DNA of 64,000 bases from Psychromonas marina (GCF_030161115.1 NZ_BSPQ01000016.1:186740-250739); one strand, 5' to 3'. Shown: positions 8,985 to 19,625, numbered from the stretch's first letter. Notes: a model not told the origin generated them from the letters alone. Numbers and translations: made by a program.

Positions 8985-9932
8985 ATGGTAAGCCTGCTTG
9001 ATACCGTAGATCAACGCACTAATTTAGTCGGTGAAAATAGATTAGAACTGCTGTTGTTTCAGTTACAAAACAGACAGTTATTTGCACTTAATGTATTTAA
9101 AGTTAAAGAGGTCGTTAAGTTACCTCACTTAAATAAAATGCCAAACTCCCATCCTAAAGTATCTGGTGTTGCTAATATTCGCGGTCAATCGATTCCGGTG
9201 ATTAATCTGCGTGATGCGATAGGGCTTAGACCTATTGCGACGGATGAAGAGTGTAATTTAATCATCACTGAATATAACCGCACCATACAGGGATTTTTAG
9301 TAGGTAAAGTAGACCGTATTGTTAATATGACCTGGGGGGAGATCATGCATCCACCCAGTAGCGTGGGTCGAAATCATTATCTCACCGCGATCACTAAGCT
9401 AAAAAAAGAAGGCAGAGAAGAGCTCGTTGAAATCATCGATGTAGAAAAAGTCCTCGCTGAAATTATTGAGTATGACGCCTCTATTTCTGCCGGTATTTTA
9501 GATGAAGCGATCGTGGATAAATTAGTGGGAGTAAAAATACTGCATGCTGATGACTCATCAACTGCCCGTACACAAGTTGAAGCGACACTTGCACCGCTTG
9601 GTATTGAGATAATTTCTGCGGAAAATGGACTACAAGCATTAGAGATTTTAAAAAGTTGGATCGCGCAGGGTAAATGTGTTGAAGATGAAATTTTAATGTT
9701 AATCACCGATGCAGAAATGCCCGTGATGGATGGTTATAAACTCACCTCTGAAGTACGCGCTGATCCCGCGATGGCTGATCTACATATCGTATTAAATACC
9801 TCACTAAGTGGTAGCTTCAATCAGGCGATGGTTGAAAAAGTAGGCTGTAATAAACTGCTTTCAAAATTTCAGCCAGATCGATTAGTTGAAGTGGTACAGG
9901 ACAAACTGAAGCAAAAGCTAGACATAAAATAG
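8985..9932 (+). CDS. cheV: Chemotaxis coupling protein CheV (CheW-receiver fusion)
   Basis: 315 residues. The N-terminal CheW-like domain (about 15-165, with HPKVSGVANIRGQSIPVINL) is fused to a response-regulator receiver domain (about 183-310, with VKILHADDSSTAR and ITDAEMPVMDGYKL). The phospho-acceptor aspartate is near residue 242. CheV couples chemoreceptors to CheA, and phosphorylation tunes adaptation. It stands alone with a RBS (AAGGAAAAG), away from any che operon, which is common in vibrios and relatives. A chemoreceptor gene lies 15 kb to the right. Confidence 0.95.
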   Translation: MVSLLDTVDQRTNLVGENRLELLLFQLQNRQLFALNVFKVKEVVKLPHLNKMPNSHPKVSGVANIRGQSIPVINLRDAIGLRPIATDEECNLIITEYNRTIQGFLVGKVDRIVNMTWGEIMHPPSSVGRNHYLTAITKLKKEGREELVEIIDVEKVLAEIIEYDASISAGILDEAIVDKLVGVKILHADDSSTARTQVEATLAPLGIEIISAENGLQALEILKSWIAQGKCVEDEILMLITDAEMPVMDGYKLTSEVRADPAMADLHIVLNTSLSGSFNQAMVEKVGCNKLLSKFQPDRLVEVVQDKLKQKLDIK

Positions 9933-10129
9933 AGAAATAATGTCACCTTATTAGATTTAATTAAGCCTGTTATTTGCACATTGCTCTGGTTATCTTTACT
10001 CTGCTTAAACGCATGCCCATTATGATGCTATATCAAGCCTTGCTCGCAGAAGAAAGGACTGAAAAAACATCTTAATGGGTCGCAAAAAGATAATTCCCCA
10101 TAACTTTAATAATAAGACTAGACTGAAAG

Positions 10130-10456
10130 ATGAGTGAAAAAAATTCCCCGCAAACAGACAATGAATCAGCAACCATTGAGCGGACAGATACAAAGTTAGT
10201 GCCACCACCAATGTACAATGTGTTATTACATAATGATGATTACACACCGATGGATTTTGTGATTGATGTATTGCAACGCTTTTTCCGTTTAGATAATGAA
10301 AAAGCAACTGAAGTGATGCTTAATGTTCATTACAAAGAGGTCGGTATATGTGGCACATTTAGTGCAGAAATTGCAGAAACAAAAGTGATGCAAGTGATGA
10401 ATTATGCGAAGCAAAATGAACATCCGTTACGTTGTTCAATGGAAAAAGAGTCGTAA
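10130..10456 (+). CDS. clpS: ClpS adaptor for ClpAP
   Basis: 108 residues with the ClpS core [19 protein letters not shown], which binds the N-terminal residue of N-end-rule substrates, and the C-terminal [11 protein letters not shown] helix region that docks on ClpA. It delivers such proteins to ClpAP. The ATG at 10130 follows GACTGAAAG. It lies 28 bases before clpA, in the conserved clpS-clpA order. Confidence 0.96.
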   Translation: MSEKNSPQTDNESATIERTDTKLVPPPMYNVLLHNDDYTPMDFVIDVLQRFFRLDNEKATEVMLNVHYKEVGICGTFSAEIAETKVMQVMNYAKQNEHPLRCSMEKES

Positions 10457-10484
10457 ATTGTAATCAACCCATTGAGGGGTCTCT

Positions 10485-12746
10485 ATGTTAGATAAAGCCT
10501 TAGAAAATAGTTTAGATTTAGCCTTTCGTTTTGCGTTTGACAAGTCGCATGAATTTATGACTGTTGAGCATTTACTGCTTGCTCTGCTCGAAAACGAAGA
10601 AGTTAAAATACTACTCAGCGCCTGTTCGGTTGATATTGTTTCATTACATATCGAAATATTAACCTATTTAGAAAACACCCCTGTTGTACCAGAGGTGCAT
10701 ACCCAAGAGATAGAAATTCAGCCAACTATCGCTTTTGAACGCGTATTACAACGCGCTATTTTTCATGTCCAGTCGTCGGGCAGTACCGAAGTTTCTGGTG
10801 GTAGCGTATTAGTCGCCATCTTTAGTGAACAAGAATCACAGGCTGTTTACCTTCTTAAAAAAGCCAACCTTTCCCGTTTAGATGTGGTTAATTATATCTC
10901 CCATGGTATTCGAAAATCATCGGATCCTGCTCCGAGTATTTATCACCAACCAGAAGAGGTCGAGGCTCCGGCTGAAGCTAAAGAGGAGATGCAATTTACC
11001 ATCAACTTGAATGAATTAGTTCAAGCAGGTGAAATTGATCCATTGATTGGTCGAGATAAAGAGGTCGAACGCTGCGTACAAATTTTATGTCGCCGCCGTA
11101 AAAATAACCCATTATTAGTAGGTGAAGCTGGTGTCGGTAAAACCGCTATCGCTGAAGGGTTAGCATATCGCATCGTGCATAATGATGTTCCCGATGTGAT
11201 TAACGACAACATTATTTACTCATTAGATATGGGCGCATTACTTGCTGGTACCAAATACCGTGGCGAGTTTGAGCAACGTTTCAAAGCCGTATTAACACAG
11301 CTTGGCGAGCAAGATAACGCTATTTTGTTTATCGATGAAATTCATACCATTATTGGTGCGGGTGCTGCAACGGGCGGGCAGTTAGATGCTGCAAACCTAT
11401 TAAAACCACTACTAAGTGGCGGTAAATTACGTTGTATGGGCTCAACAACCTATAAAGAGTTCGGGCAGGTTTTTGAAAAAGAGCATGCACTAGCGCGTCG
11501 ATTCCAAAAAATTGATGTACTCGAACCTTCGGTCAAAGAGACGGGGCAAATTTTATTAGGCCTTCGTTCTCGCTATGAAGCGCATCATGATATTCGTTAC
11601 ACCAATAAAGCGCTGATGGCTGCTGCTGAGTTGAGTGCGAAATATATCAATGATCGCCATCTACCAGATAAAGCGATCGATGTGATTGATGAAGCGGGTT
11701 CACAGATGCGTCTGCTTCCTGCGAGTAAACGTAAAAAAACCATTGGTGTTTTAGAGATTGAAAATATCATCGCTAAAATTGCCCGCATTCCTAAAAACTC
11801 AGTCAGCAGTGATGATAAAGATCAGCTTGCTAAATTACCTGAGCGATTAAAAATGACGGTATTTGGGCAGAATGACGCGATTGACCAATTAACCGATGCG
11901 ATTCACCTTAATCGTTCTGGTTTGTCTGAAGAAACTAAGCCAATCGGATCATTTTTGTTTGCGGGTCCGACGGGCGTTGGTAAAACAGAAGTTACGCAGC
12001 AACTTGCTAAAGCAATGGGTATTGAACTGCTACGTTTTGATATGTCTGAGTATATGGAAAAACATACGGTTTCACGCTTATTAGGAGCACCTCCTGGTTA
12101 TGTAGGTTATGAGCAAGCGGGTCTATTGACGGATGCGGTTGTTAAACACCCCTATGCTGTGTTGTTGCTTGATGAAATAGAGAAAGCGCACAGTGATATC
12201 TATAACATCCTGTTACAGGTAATGGATCACGGTACGTTAACCGATAATAATGGTCGTAAAGCAGACTTTAGAAACATTATTTTAGTCATGACCACTAATG
12301 CTGGCGTACGTGAAACAACGCGCAATAGTATTGGTTTTAAAGATCAAAAAGACTCACATAAAGTGATGGAGGAGATTAACAAACTATTCTCACCAGAGTT
12401 TAGAAACCGTCTCGATAATACCATCTGGTTTGATCATTTGAGCCTTGAGGTTATCTATCAAGTTGTTGATAAATTTATTGTGCAGTTACAAGCGCAATTA
12501 GATAAAAAACAGATCTCGCTGGAAGTTGGCCAAAGTGCGAGAAAATGGCTTGCAGAGCATGGTTACGATAAAGCGATGGGCGCACGTCCAATGGGACGTT
12601 TGATTCAAGATAAACTGAAAAAACCGCTGGCGAATGAAATTTTATTTGGACAGTTGCAAGATGGTGGCAGTGTTATCGTTGAATTAGATAAAGAGGGTGA
12701 AGGTATCACCTTTAGTTATGCTGAAACATTAGCGATGAGTGAATGA
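10485..12746 (+). CDS. clpA: ClpA ATP-dependent protease ATPase subunit
   Basis: 753 residues. The N-terminal Clp repeat domain is followed by two AAA+ modules with Walker A motifs GEAGVGKTA (near residue 213) and GPTGVGKTE (near 494), Walker B motifs ([25 protein letters not shown]) and the typical C-terminal domain ([11 protein letters not shown]). ClpA unfolds substrates and feeds them to ClpP. The IGF-type ClpP loop (NSIGFKDQ) is visible. Full length and no disruption; RBS TTGAGGGG before the ATG. Probably co-transcribed with clpS. Confidence 0.97.
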   Translation: MLDKALENSLDLAFRFAFDKSHEFMTVEHLLLALLENEEVKILLSACSVDIVSLHIEILTYLENTPVVPEVHTQEIEIQPTIAFERVLQRAIFHVQSSGSTEVSGGSVLVAIFSEQESQAVYLLKKANLSRLDVVNYISHGIRKSSDPAPSIYHQPEEVEAPAEAKEEMQFTINLNELVQAGEIDPLIGRDKEVERCVQILCRRRKNNPLLVGEAGVGKTAIAEGLAYRIVHNDVPDVINDNIIYSLDMGALLAGTKYRGEFEQRFKAVLTQLGEQDNAILFIDEIHTIIGAGAATGGQLDAANLLKPLLSGGKLRCMGSTTYKEFGQVFEKEHALARRFQKIDVLEPSVKETGQILLGLRSRYEAHHDIRYTNKALMAAAELSAKYINDRHLPDKAIDVIDEAGSQMRLLPASKRKKTIGVLEIENIIAKIARIPKNSVSSDDKDQLAKLPERLKMTVFGQNDAIDQLTDAIHLNRSGLSEETKPIGSFLFAGPTGVGKTEVTQQLAKAMGIELLRFDMSEYMEKHTVSRLLGAPPGYVGYEQAGLLTDAVVKHPYAVLLLDEIEKAHSDIYNILLQVMDHGTLTDNNGRKADFRNIILVMTTNAGVRETTRNSIGFKDQKDSHKVMEEINKLFSPEFRNRLDNTIWFDHLSLEVIYQVVDKFIVQLQAQLDKKQISLEVGQSARKWLAEHGYDKAMGARPMGRLIQDKLKKPLANEILFGQLQDGGSVIVELDKEGEGITFSYAETLAMSE

Positions 12747-12772
12747 TTTGTAAAGCTTAGAAGATGAAAAAT

Positions 12773-12860
12773 AAAGCTGTCAGTTTTTAGCTGTCAGCTT
12801 TCAGTAAAATCAAAATATAAAACCATAACTAGTCGTTCTCATTGAGAACATGGGAACGAC
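12773..12860. repeat. Cluster of short direct and inverted repeats after clpA
   Basis: AGCTGTCAG occurs twice within 25 bases, followed by CTTTCAG. About 35 bases later a hairpin is formed by GTCGTTCTCA (12832-12841) and TGGGAACGAC (12851-12860), with one G-T pair. It lies in the 228-base gap between convergent clpA and queC and has the look of a decayed dispersed repeat. It could also help end transcription. No other copy was noticed in this window. Confidence 0.45.
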
Positions 12861-12974
12861 GAGTATAAGCATTCGCTACGAGAGAAGAGCTGCGAACTTC
12901 GAAACTCGCCACTCCTAGCACGAAGTCCTCCATAACTACGAAAAGCAGATAGCCGATGCCTACAAGTTGATTTT

Positions 12975-13643
12975 TTAGCTTAATGTTTCGTAAGGCACGG
13001 GATCAGTGATACCGTTCTTTTCGAACGCTTCTAAACGTTCAACACAACTACCACATTCGCCACACGCTTTTTCGCGTCCGTTATAACAGGTCCATGTTTT
13101 ACCGTAATCAAGACCCATACGAATACCATCTTTTAGAATGCCGATTTTATCGCTGTTTAAATAGGGTGAATAGATCTCAGTAGATTCATAGTTTGCAACT
13201 GCAGCCACTTCATTCATCTTTTCTACAAAGATAGGACGACAGTCAGGATAAATTTCATGGTCGCCAGAATGTGCACCGTAATACACCTGCTCAGCACCGA
13301 TAGAAACCGCATAACCGATAGCTAATGACAGCAAAATCATATTACGGTTTGGTACCACGGTACTTTTCATATTCTCATTTTTATAATGACCAAGGGCAAC
13401 ATCAATGCTGCTATCGGTAAGAGATGAACCACCGATTAACTGATTAATAGCAGAGATATCAATTACTTTATGATGAATATCTAATTCAGCACAGACTGAA
13501 CGAGCAACATCAATTTCTTTGATATGACGCTGTCCATAATCAAATGTTAAAGCATAAGGAGTTAACCCCTCTTCAATTGCTTTGTGTAAAACTGTGTAAG
13601 AGTCCATTCCACCCGAATAGATAACAACGACTTTTTTTTGCAT
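12975..13643 (-). CDS. queC: 7-cyano-7-deazaguanine synthase QueC
   Basis: 222 residues from the ATG at 13643. An earlier in-frame ATG at 13661 would add MGNTSK but has no ribosome site, whereas GGGAA lies ten bases before the chosen start. The family motif SGGMDS (PP-loop ATP binding) is at the N-terminus, FDYGQRH follows, and the C-terminal zinc cysteines are [15 protein letters not shown]. QueC converts 7-carboxy-7-deazaguanine to preQ0 with ATP and ammonia for queuosine. It is divergent from queE, the preceding pathway step, with about 80 bases between starts, so a shared regulatory region is likely. Confidence 0.95.
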   Translation of the reverse strand: MQKKVVVIYSGGMDSYTVLHKAIEEGLTPYALTFDYGQRHIKEIDVARSVCAELDIHHKVIDISAINQLIGGSSLTDSSIDVALGHYKNENMKSTVVPNRNMILLSLAIGYAVSIGAEQVYYGAHSGDHEIYPDCRPIFVEKMNEVAAVANYESTEIYSPYLNSDKIGILKDGIRMGLDYGKTWTCYNGREKACGECGSCVERLEAFEKNGITDPVPYETLS

Positions 13644-13726
13644 TTTGCTTGTATTTCCCATGCTATTAATTTATAAATCAGCTCAGTCATTTTGTGACCA
13701 ACATCAACCATTGAGTATAACTGTTT

Positions 13727-14404
13727 ATGCATAAAAACTACAAAGTAAATGAACTCTTTCAAACCATTCAAGGCGAAGGATTTTATACAGGTATACCTGC
13801 TATTTTTGTCCGACTGCAAGGATGTGATGTAGGCTGTGCTTGGTGTGATACAAAACATACTTGGGAAGTAGACCCGGTTAAACAAACTGAGCTTAATCAA
13901 TTAACCGATCGTAGTAATGAGTCAGAACGCTGGTCTGGTGTGAATGCACAGCAGATAATTGATGAAATTAAGCGTTTAGGTTACACCGCTAACTTGGTCG
14001 TCATTACTGGCGGTGAGCCATGCATGTATGACCTGCGTGAATTAACTCACCTATTGCATGAGTTTGGCTTCCATACGCAGATAGAGACCAGTGGCACTTA
14101 CCCTGTGCTCGTTGATAGCTTGAGTTGGGTAACGGTGTCGCCTAAAATTAACATGCGTGCAAAAAAAGAGGTGCTACTAACCGCTCTTGAGCGTGCTAAT
14201 GAGATAAAGCATCCCGTCGGAACTGAGAAAGATATTGAACAGTTAGATGCGCTGCTTCGCCCTGTTAAATCGATCAAAGAGAAGACGATCTGTTTACAAC
14301 CCATTTCGCAAAAAGCAAAAGCAACAACACTGTGTATGAAAACCTGTATCGAACGTAATTGGCGTTTATCAGTGCAAGTACATAAATATTTAGATATCGA
14401 TTAA
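13727..14404 (+). CDS. queE: 7-carboxy-7-deazaguanine synthase QueE
   Basis: 225 residues of the proteobacterial QueE type. A radical-SAM cluster motif (C33, C37 and C40 in GCDVGCAWCD) follows ELFQTIQGEG, and the SAM-binding VVITGGEPCMYD and substrate-region TVSPKINM are present. QueE rearranges 6-carboxy-tetrahydropterin to 7-carboxy-7-deazaguanine in the queuosine pathway. It is divergent from queC and convergent with dolP, ended by a strong bidirectional terminator at 14440-14474. Confidence 0.95.
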   Translation: MHKNYKVNELFQTIQGEGFYTGIPAIFVRLQGCDVGCAWCDTKHTWEVDPVKQTELNQLTDRSNESERWSGVNAQQIIDEIKRLGYTANLVVITGGEPCMYDLRELTHLLHEFGFHTQIETSGTYPVLVDSLSWVTVSPKINMRAKKEVLLTALERANEIKHPVGTEKDIEQLDALLRPVKSIKEKTICLQPISQKAKATTLCMKTCIERNWRLSVQVHKYLDID

Positions 14405-14439
14405 TCGCGCTGTAACTGTGTGATAGGTAACCTGATTTG

Positions 14440-14474
14440 AAGTGAGTAAAACACCCGTTTTACTCACTTTTTTA
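14440..14474. terminator. Bidirectional terminator between queE and dolP
   Basis: A perfect 13-bp stem (AAGTGAGTAAAAC / GTTTTACTCACTT) with loop ACCC is followed by a T-run on the + strand. It sits between convergent stops. Confidence 0.85.
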
Positions 14475-14484
14475 TTTTTAGCCG

Positions 14485-15075
14485 TTATTTTTCTGGGATA
14501 ATTTGAAAGACACGCTTAACATGCTTAACGCCTGAAATCTTACGTACAATATCTGTCGCGGTATCAGCCGTTTTGGCATCGACTCGACCGATTAAAAATA
14601 GCTCGCCCGCTTCGGTAACCACCTTAATCTGAAAAGAGTTAATATTCTCATCCGCGGTTAATTGGCTTTTTGCCTTAGTCGTGATCCAACTATCTTTGCT
14701 CTGTTGGCTAAAGGTAATCGGCTTTGCAACGCGTAGCTGGTTATACACCTCTTTTGCCTCTGTTAAGGTATTTAGCTGCGTTTCTATTTGCTGTTTTAGT
14801 GTCTCATCACTGACTTGGCCAATCACCAACAGGTAGCCATTATTAGTGATTAGATTAATGCGGATATTGTGTTTATTAATATTTAAGGCATTCACTTTAT
14901 CGAGTGCCGCTAACGATAAACTGTCATCGGATAATTGTGTTGAAATAGAGCGTTCATCACTGGTGACCGCAACCGCAGTGCCAGCAATAACAATTAACCC
15001 ACCGGCACAGCCCTGCAGTAAAAAAAAGCTTAACAAAAGTGGTAACAGTAGTAATTTTTGTTTTATGTATTTCAT
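14485..15075 (-). CDS. dolP: Outer-membrane lipoprotein DolP (YraP), two BON domains
   Basis: 196 residues with a lipoprotein signal ending LLQGC (lipid-bearing Cys23) and two BON domains (about 45-120 and 125-195; the second ends IVRKISGVKHVKRVFQII). DolP is a division-localised outer-membrane lipoprotein that binds anionic lipids and supports envelope integrity. It is the last gene of the leftward lpoA-yraN-diaA-dolP cluster, the same order as in E. coli. Confidence 0.93.
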   Translation of the reverse strand: MKYIKQKLLLLPLLLSFFLLQGCAGGLIVIAGTAVAVTSDERSISTQLSDDSLSLAALDKVNALNINKHNIRINLITNNGYLLVIGQVSDETLKQQIETQLNTLTEAKEVYNQLRVAKPITFSQQSKDSWITTKAKSQLTADENINSFQIKVVTEAGELFLIGRVDAKTADTATDIVRKISGVKHVKRVFQIIPEK

Positions 15076-15106
15076 CGCGTTCGCTTAATCCCCTGCGTGA
15101 ATATTT

Positions 15107-15694
15107 TTAATATTGAGGAAACAATTGCTGATCAATAAGATCGCTTAAGCAATTGATCACTAAAAGGTGTATCTCTTCGATACGTGGCCCTTTATCACTG
15201 GGCGCACGAATCTCAATATCATCTGAGCCTAATAAACCCGCCAATTCACCACCATCAACCCCATTCAGCGCGATGATTTGTAATGATTTACTCAGTGCTG
15301 TTTCTACGGCTTTGATCATATTACGGCTATTACCACCGTGGCTTATCACTAAAAGAACATCACCATCCTGTGCAATTGCAGAGATCTGTTTTGCATAAAT
15401 TTGGTCAAAATGACTGTCCGTTGCAATAGCCGATACCAACGCTGAGTCGGCCGTGATCGCAATCGCAGGCAGAGAAGGGCGATCGGTTTCATATTTATTA
15501 AGCAGGTGCGATGAAAATATCTGCGCTAGTGCTGCAGCGCCACCATTCCCACAGACTAATATTTTATTGCCACGAATTAACGCTTCAGTTAATGCAAATG
15601 CTGCTTTTTCGATAGATTCAGGCAGGGCTTCGGCGGCAACAATTTTAGTTTGAATGCTCTCTGCAAAATGAGCGTGTATCTTTTCGTTTATCAT
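15107..15694 (-). CDS. diaA: DnaA initiator-associating protein DiaA (SIS domain)
   Basis: 195 residues with a single SIS domain: ILVCGNGGAAALAQIFSSHL, VLLVISHGGNSRNMIKAV and the C-terminal EIHLLVINCLSDLID helix. It resembles both GmhA (sedoheptulose-7-phosphate isomerase) and DiaA. The position between yraN and dolP identifies it as DiaA, which binds DnaA and promotes ordered initiation at oriC. It is separated from the flanking genes by about 30 bases each. Confidence 0.92.
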   Translation of the reverse strand: MINEKIHAHFAESIQTKIVAAEALPESIEKAAFALTEALIRGNKILVCGNGGAAALAQIFSSHLLNKYETDRPSLPAIAITADSALVSAIATDSHFDQIYAKQISAIAQDGDVLLVISHGGNSRNMIKAVETALSKSLQIIALNGVDGGELAGLLGSDDIEIRAPSDKGPRIEEIHLLVINCLSDLIDQQLFPQY

Positions 15695-15724
15695 GCGGTC
15701 TCTTATTTATCTGTGCTTTAGTAT

Positions 15725-16105
15725 TTAGCTTTGAAAAGCATCTTTTACCCAAAGGGGTGTTGAGTCTGAATCGTTTAATGCAACAGCATCAAAGCGGCAA
15801 TACGGCTCCGATGCTAATTGTGTTAAATAATGAGTTGCTGTTTTAATTATTTTGCGTTGCTTGGTTGCGCTGATAGAGGCGAGGGCACCACCAAAATCAC
15901 TGTTTTTTCGGTAGCGCACTTCAATAAAGACTAACGTGTCTTGATCAAGCATGATTAAATCGATTTCACCAAAACGACAATAGTAGTTTTGGTGAAGTAG
16001 CGTTAATCCCTGCTCAATAAGATAAGCTAATGCTTTCTTCTCAGCAACAACCCCTTTAGAATTACTCGGCTGTAATAGGCGTGGCAACTTCAAACAGGAT
16101 CCCAT
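15725..16105 (-). CDS. yraN: YraN, UPF0102 nuclease-like protein
   Basis: 126 residues of the YraN/UPF0102 family, with the restriction-endonuclease-like core: GEIDLIMLDQDTLVFIEVRYR, then a lysine/arginine stretch and CRFDAVAL. The D-ExK-like residues are present, though a biochemical role is not firmly known. The ATG at 16105 makes the gene overlap the end of lpoA by 44 bases. A later start is possible, since the first dozen residues are not family-like. It lies in the conserved lpoA-yraN-diaA order. Confidence 0.9.
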   Translation of the reverse strand: MGSCLKLPRLLQPSNSKGVVAEKKALAYLIEQGLTLLHQNYYCRFGEIDLIMLDQDTLVFIEVRYRKNSDFGGALASISATKQRKIIKTATHYLTQLASEPYCRFDAVALNDSDSTPLWVKDAFQS

Positions 16106-18089
16106 CTTGGTATTTTGCCCAGCTTAGTTTAGCTTTCACGTTATTATCTGCACCTAACGAAAGTTCGCCAATTAACCCTTTATATACAGCGCCTTCTGTA
16201 TTTTGTAAATACACTAATTGTTCAATCAATTGGTAACTATCAACACCAAGAGAGAACAAACGTAAGGTAGAAAATGATTGTTTGTTCCATGCTTTTTCTA
16301 CTTCTTGAATTAGGCTACCTTCTGGGTCTAATAGGAAAGGGTTATCAGAAAACACTAACCCAGTTAGCTCTTTATTCTGCATGTTGGTGCGATCAAAGCT
16401 ATGGCTTCGTGAACTTGCATAAAGTGGTAGGCGTGGTGCAAAAGGGCTTACCGTTACATCGATAAAAGGTTTTAACAGAATAAGTTCATCACGTTTGCTG
16501 ACTATATAAATAGCATCCACGTCACGACGACTACGTACCTCTGTTTCTAAAGGCACTTGAGCAATTGAGCGCATCTGCTGGATACGGCTGTTACTCTTAT
16601 CTGTTTGTAATACATCAGCAATAAATGTTGATAATTTCGATTTCGATTGGAAATAGTGCGCTTCAACATTAACGTCGCTGGTCGGTGTTAATGCCGCCCA
16701 CTGTTGCTTAAAGGCACTTGCTACACGTTTACCGTAGCTTGAATTTGGTGCAATAATCAACGGGTTTTTATGTTGGTCTGCATGAATCAAAGAAGCGGCT
16801 TGTCTTGCTTCATCCTCTGGTGAAAGAGGGAATGCATAATGCCACTGCACTTCATTGATCTCAGGTTGTTGATCTTCATCGGTTGATTTTTTTTGCTCAA
16901 CGAAACTATTTAATGCCAATACCGGCATATTTTCAATCAGCGGTAATAGCTCTTCAATCTCTTTTTTCATCAGTGGACCGATAACAAAGTCGATATTCGC
17001 TTCTGTTAATTGGTCTGCTAATTGTTGGCCGTTGGTTAATTGCGTATCGAAAAAGTGTAATTTCGGTAGCGGCATCTCTTTATTGCTTAGCGCTTGCTGT
17101 TGTTGGTAATACGCATTTAACAATCCCAATTGAATCGCTTTACCCTGTCTTGCAAATCGACCGGTTAGCGGCAGTAATACCGCAATATCGTCAGGCTGAT
17201 AAGGGCTTATTGCAGTAATGTCTGCTAACACTAATGGCATAAACGCCTGTGCAGAATGATCTGGGTAGGTCGCTTTCCAAAGGTTTAACTCACGCGTTAA
17301 ACGATTTGGGCGTAATTTACTTTTTTGATACAACGCAGCCAATGCATACCAACCCTCTTTATAGTCTTGGTATTGTGCTAATAGTTTATCTTGAGGTGTT
17401 TCAGTTGGCGTCTCTGCCGGTAAAGCCGGCTCTGGTACGACTAATTCACCTAGGTCTGTTTCTTGTGTTGTTGTTTCATCAACCGCTTTCACTAACACTG
17501 GTTGGTATTGATTTAAGCGTTTAGCGGGTAATTGTATTAATTGCGCAAGTAACAGATCATTATATGTCTGCTTTTCTGTATCAACCGTCAAGTGCGGTAT
17601 TAACAACAACATGCTTTCAGTTGCTTCATAAGGCTGTTCATTACGAATATACAGCTCAGATTGTAATTTTAAATAATGTACCAGGTTTGCTTGGTTAAGC
17701 ACCTGAGTATCAATATTGTCTAATGCTGTTTGCGTTTCTGGTAACTGATTTTGTGCATAAAACTTATCTGCCATTAATAGATTTAATGCAGATGATTGTT
17801 CTGTATTCAGTGTTTTAGCTTGTAGTGAATTAATCACCGCATCAGCCATCACAAACTTCTTCTCTTTTATCAGCGCTTGAACAGCCAAAAACTGCCAGGC
17901 TAAATTGTCATCGCTGCCTAGCTGCGTATCTTTATTTAGGTAAAAAGCAGAATCTGCCTCTAATTCACTAAATAGCGCAGGTGGTATCTCTTCAGGTGGT
18001 GTAGCAACGCTTGAACACGCAGTGATGAAGGTGATAGTTGCGATCACTGTTAAATAGCGACTAATGCGTTTTTTTAGGAAAACGTTCAA
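16062..18089 (-). CDS. lpoA: Penicillin-binding protein activator LpoA
   Basis: 675 residues. A lipoprotein signal (lipobox ITAC, lipid Cys25) is followed by a TPR-like helical N-domain (to about 270) and a periplasmic-binding-protein-like C-domain beginning near IAVLLPLTGRFARQGKAIQLG. LpoA is an outer-membrane lipoprotein that reaches PBP1A and stimulates peptidoglycan synthesis. The only sensible start is a TTG at 18089, with AAGGAC about eight bases upstream. It is divergent from rsmI (111-base gap), and yraN overlaps its end. Confidence 0.94.
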   Translation of the reverse strand: MNVFLKKRISRYLTVIATITFITACSSVATPPEEIPPALFSELEADSAFYLNKDTQLGSDDNLAWQFLAVQALIKEKKFVMADAVINSLQAKTLNTEQSSALNLLMADKFYAQNQLPETQTALDNIDTQVLNQANLVHYLKLQSELYIRNEQPYEATESMLLLIPHLTVDTEKQTYNDLLLAQLIQLPAKRLNQYQPVLVKAVDETTTQETDLGELVVPEPALPAETPTETPQDKLLAQYQDYKEGWYALAALYQKSKLRPNRLTRELNLWKATYPDHSAQAFMPLVLADITAISPYQPDDIAVLLPLTGRFARQGKAIQLGLLNAYYQQQQALSNKEMPLPKLHFFDTQLTNGQQLADQLTEANIDFVIGPLMKKEIEELLPLIENMPVLALNSFVEQKKSTDEDQQPEINEVQWHYAFPLSPEDEARQAASLIHADQHKNPLIIAPNSSYGKRVASAFKQQWAALTPTSDVNVEAHYFQSKSKLSTFIADVLQTDKSNSRIQQMRSIAQVPLETEVRSRRDVDAIYIVSKRDELILLKPFIDVTVSPFAPRLPLYASSRSHSFDRTNMQNKELTGLVFSDNPFLLDPEGSLIQEVEKAWNKQSFSTLRLFSLGVDSYQLIEQLVYLQNTEGAVYKGLIGELSLGADNNVKAKLSWAKYQDGILFEVATPITAE

Positions 18090-18200
18090 AGTAGTGTCCT
18101 TTATCTGAAAGCAAAATTTCTATATAGGTATCAATAAGTATGTAGTGTAATATTGTGGCTTGCGTTAAACAATCTTATTCATTATTTATAGGCTAATAAT

Positions 18201-19061
18201 ATGTCCGACCACAGCGAATCGCTATCAAATCTTCCTGCAAAACTGTATATCGTTGCCACGCCTATTGGCAATATTAGCGACATTAGCTATCGTGCAATCG
18301 AAACGCTACAACAAGTGGACGTGATTGCTGCCGAAGATACACGTCATAGTGGCAAGCTTTTAAGTCATTATCAGATAAAAAAACCGATGTTTCCACTACA
18401 TGACCATAATGAACGTGAACGCGGTAAAGTATTAATCGAAAAAATTAAAGCGGGACAATCGGTGGCGTTAATTTCCGATGCAGGCACACCGCTAATTAGT
18501 GATCCCGGTTATCATTTAGTAAACGAGTGTCGTGAAAAAGGCGTCGACATTGTGCCGATTCCCGGTGCGTGTGCCACCATTGCTGCATTAAGTGCTGCAG
18601 GTCTTCCAACAGACAGGTTCTCGTTTGAAGGTTTTTTACCAGCAAAAGAGAAAGGCAAGCAAGATAAGCTCAGTGCGTTAATCGAAGAAACACGCACCAT
18701 GGTCTTTTATGAGTCACCACGTCGTATTACCGATACCGTACAACAAGTGGTTAATATTCTCGGTGCAGACAGAAAAATCGTAATCGCACGTGAATTGACT
18801 AAAACCTTTGAATCATTTTATGCATTACCTGCACAGGAGATGCTGGAGTGGTTAAAAGAGGATACCAACCACTGTCGTGGTGAGTTTGTATTAATGATTG
18901 CTGGGGCTGTTGCAGACAGCGAAGCAATTCCTCAGGTAGCATTGAATACCTTAGCGTTATTAAAAGAGCAGCTTCCGCTTAAAAAAGCAGCGGCACTGAC
19001 AGCGCAAATACATTCTCAGAAAAAAAATGATCTTTATAAATGGGGATTAGAGAACTTATAA
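18201..19061 (+). CDS. rsmI: 16S rRNA (cytidine-1402 2'-O)-methyltransferase RsmI
   Basis: 286 residues with the family hallmarks ATPIGNISDISYRAIETL, AEDTRHSGKLL, LISDAGTPLISDPGYHLV and PIPGACATIAALSAAGLP, all in the tetrapyrrole-methylase fold. RsmI methylates C1402 of 16S rRNA with SAM and fine-tunes decoding. It is divergent from lpoA as in E. coli. The rnpB promoter begins within 25 bases of its stop. Confidence 0.96.
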   Translation: MSDHSESLSNLPAKLYIVATPIGNISDISYRAIETLQQVDVIAAEDTRHSGKLLSHYQIKKPMFPLHDHNERERGKVLIEKIKAGQSVALISDAGTPLISDPGYHLVNECREKGVDIVPIPGACATIAALSAAGLPTDRFSFEGFLPAKEKGKQDKLSALIEETRTMVFYESPRRITDTVQQVVNILGADRKIVIARELTKTFESFYALPAQEMLEWLKEDTNHCRGEFVLMIAGAVADSEAIPQVALNTLALLKEQLPLKKAAALTAQIHSQKKNDLYKWGLENL

Positions 19062-19084
19062 CTTCCTTCCTGTGAAAACTTCTA

Positions 19085-19090
19085 TATAAT
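19085..19090 (+). promoter_or_regulatory. rnpB -10 box
   Basis: A perfect TATAAT ends eight bases before the predicted rnpB 5' end. The -35 is weak: CTTCCT/TTCCTT at about 19062-19068, at 16-17 base spacing. Confidence 0.65.
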
Positions 19091-19097
19091 ACGCCGC

Positions 19098-19455
<358 letters not shown>

Positions 19456-19464
19456 AACCATTTA

Positions 19465-19500
19465 AACCCCAGTTTACGCAAGTAAACTGGGGTTTTCTCG
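19465..19500 (+). terminator. rnpB terminator
   Basis: A 13-bp perfect stem (AACCCCAGTTTAC / GTAAACTGGGGTT) with loop GCAA and a T-rich tail lies directly after rnpB. Confidence 0.9.
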
Positions 19501-19537
19501 TTTTAGCGGGTATCAAAGTGTTTAAGCGATTGCTGGG
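19495..19537 (+). repeat. Imperfect direct repeat, left copy (possible island boundary)
   Basis: About 42 bases beginning TTCTCGTTTT and ending TGTTTAAGCGATTGCTGGG recur at 24225-24265. By hand alignment 36 of 41 positions match, with two small gaps. The copy begins in the tail of the rnpB terminator. The two copies enclose all the accessory genes between rnpB and the chemoreceptor. Confidence 0.5.
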
Positions 19538-19625
19538 CATTACCCAAAATACGCGACTGACAACAGAGCTTCAAACACGTAATGAAGCGATCATAACGTG
19601 TTACTAGCCGGGCGGTTATATAATG

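Noticed and set aside
15107..15694. Naming the SIS protein GmhA (LPS heptose isomerase)
   Set aside because: Family similarity alone is ambiguous, but the position between yraN and dolP matches diaA.
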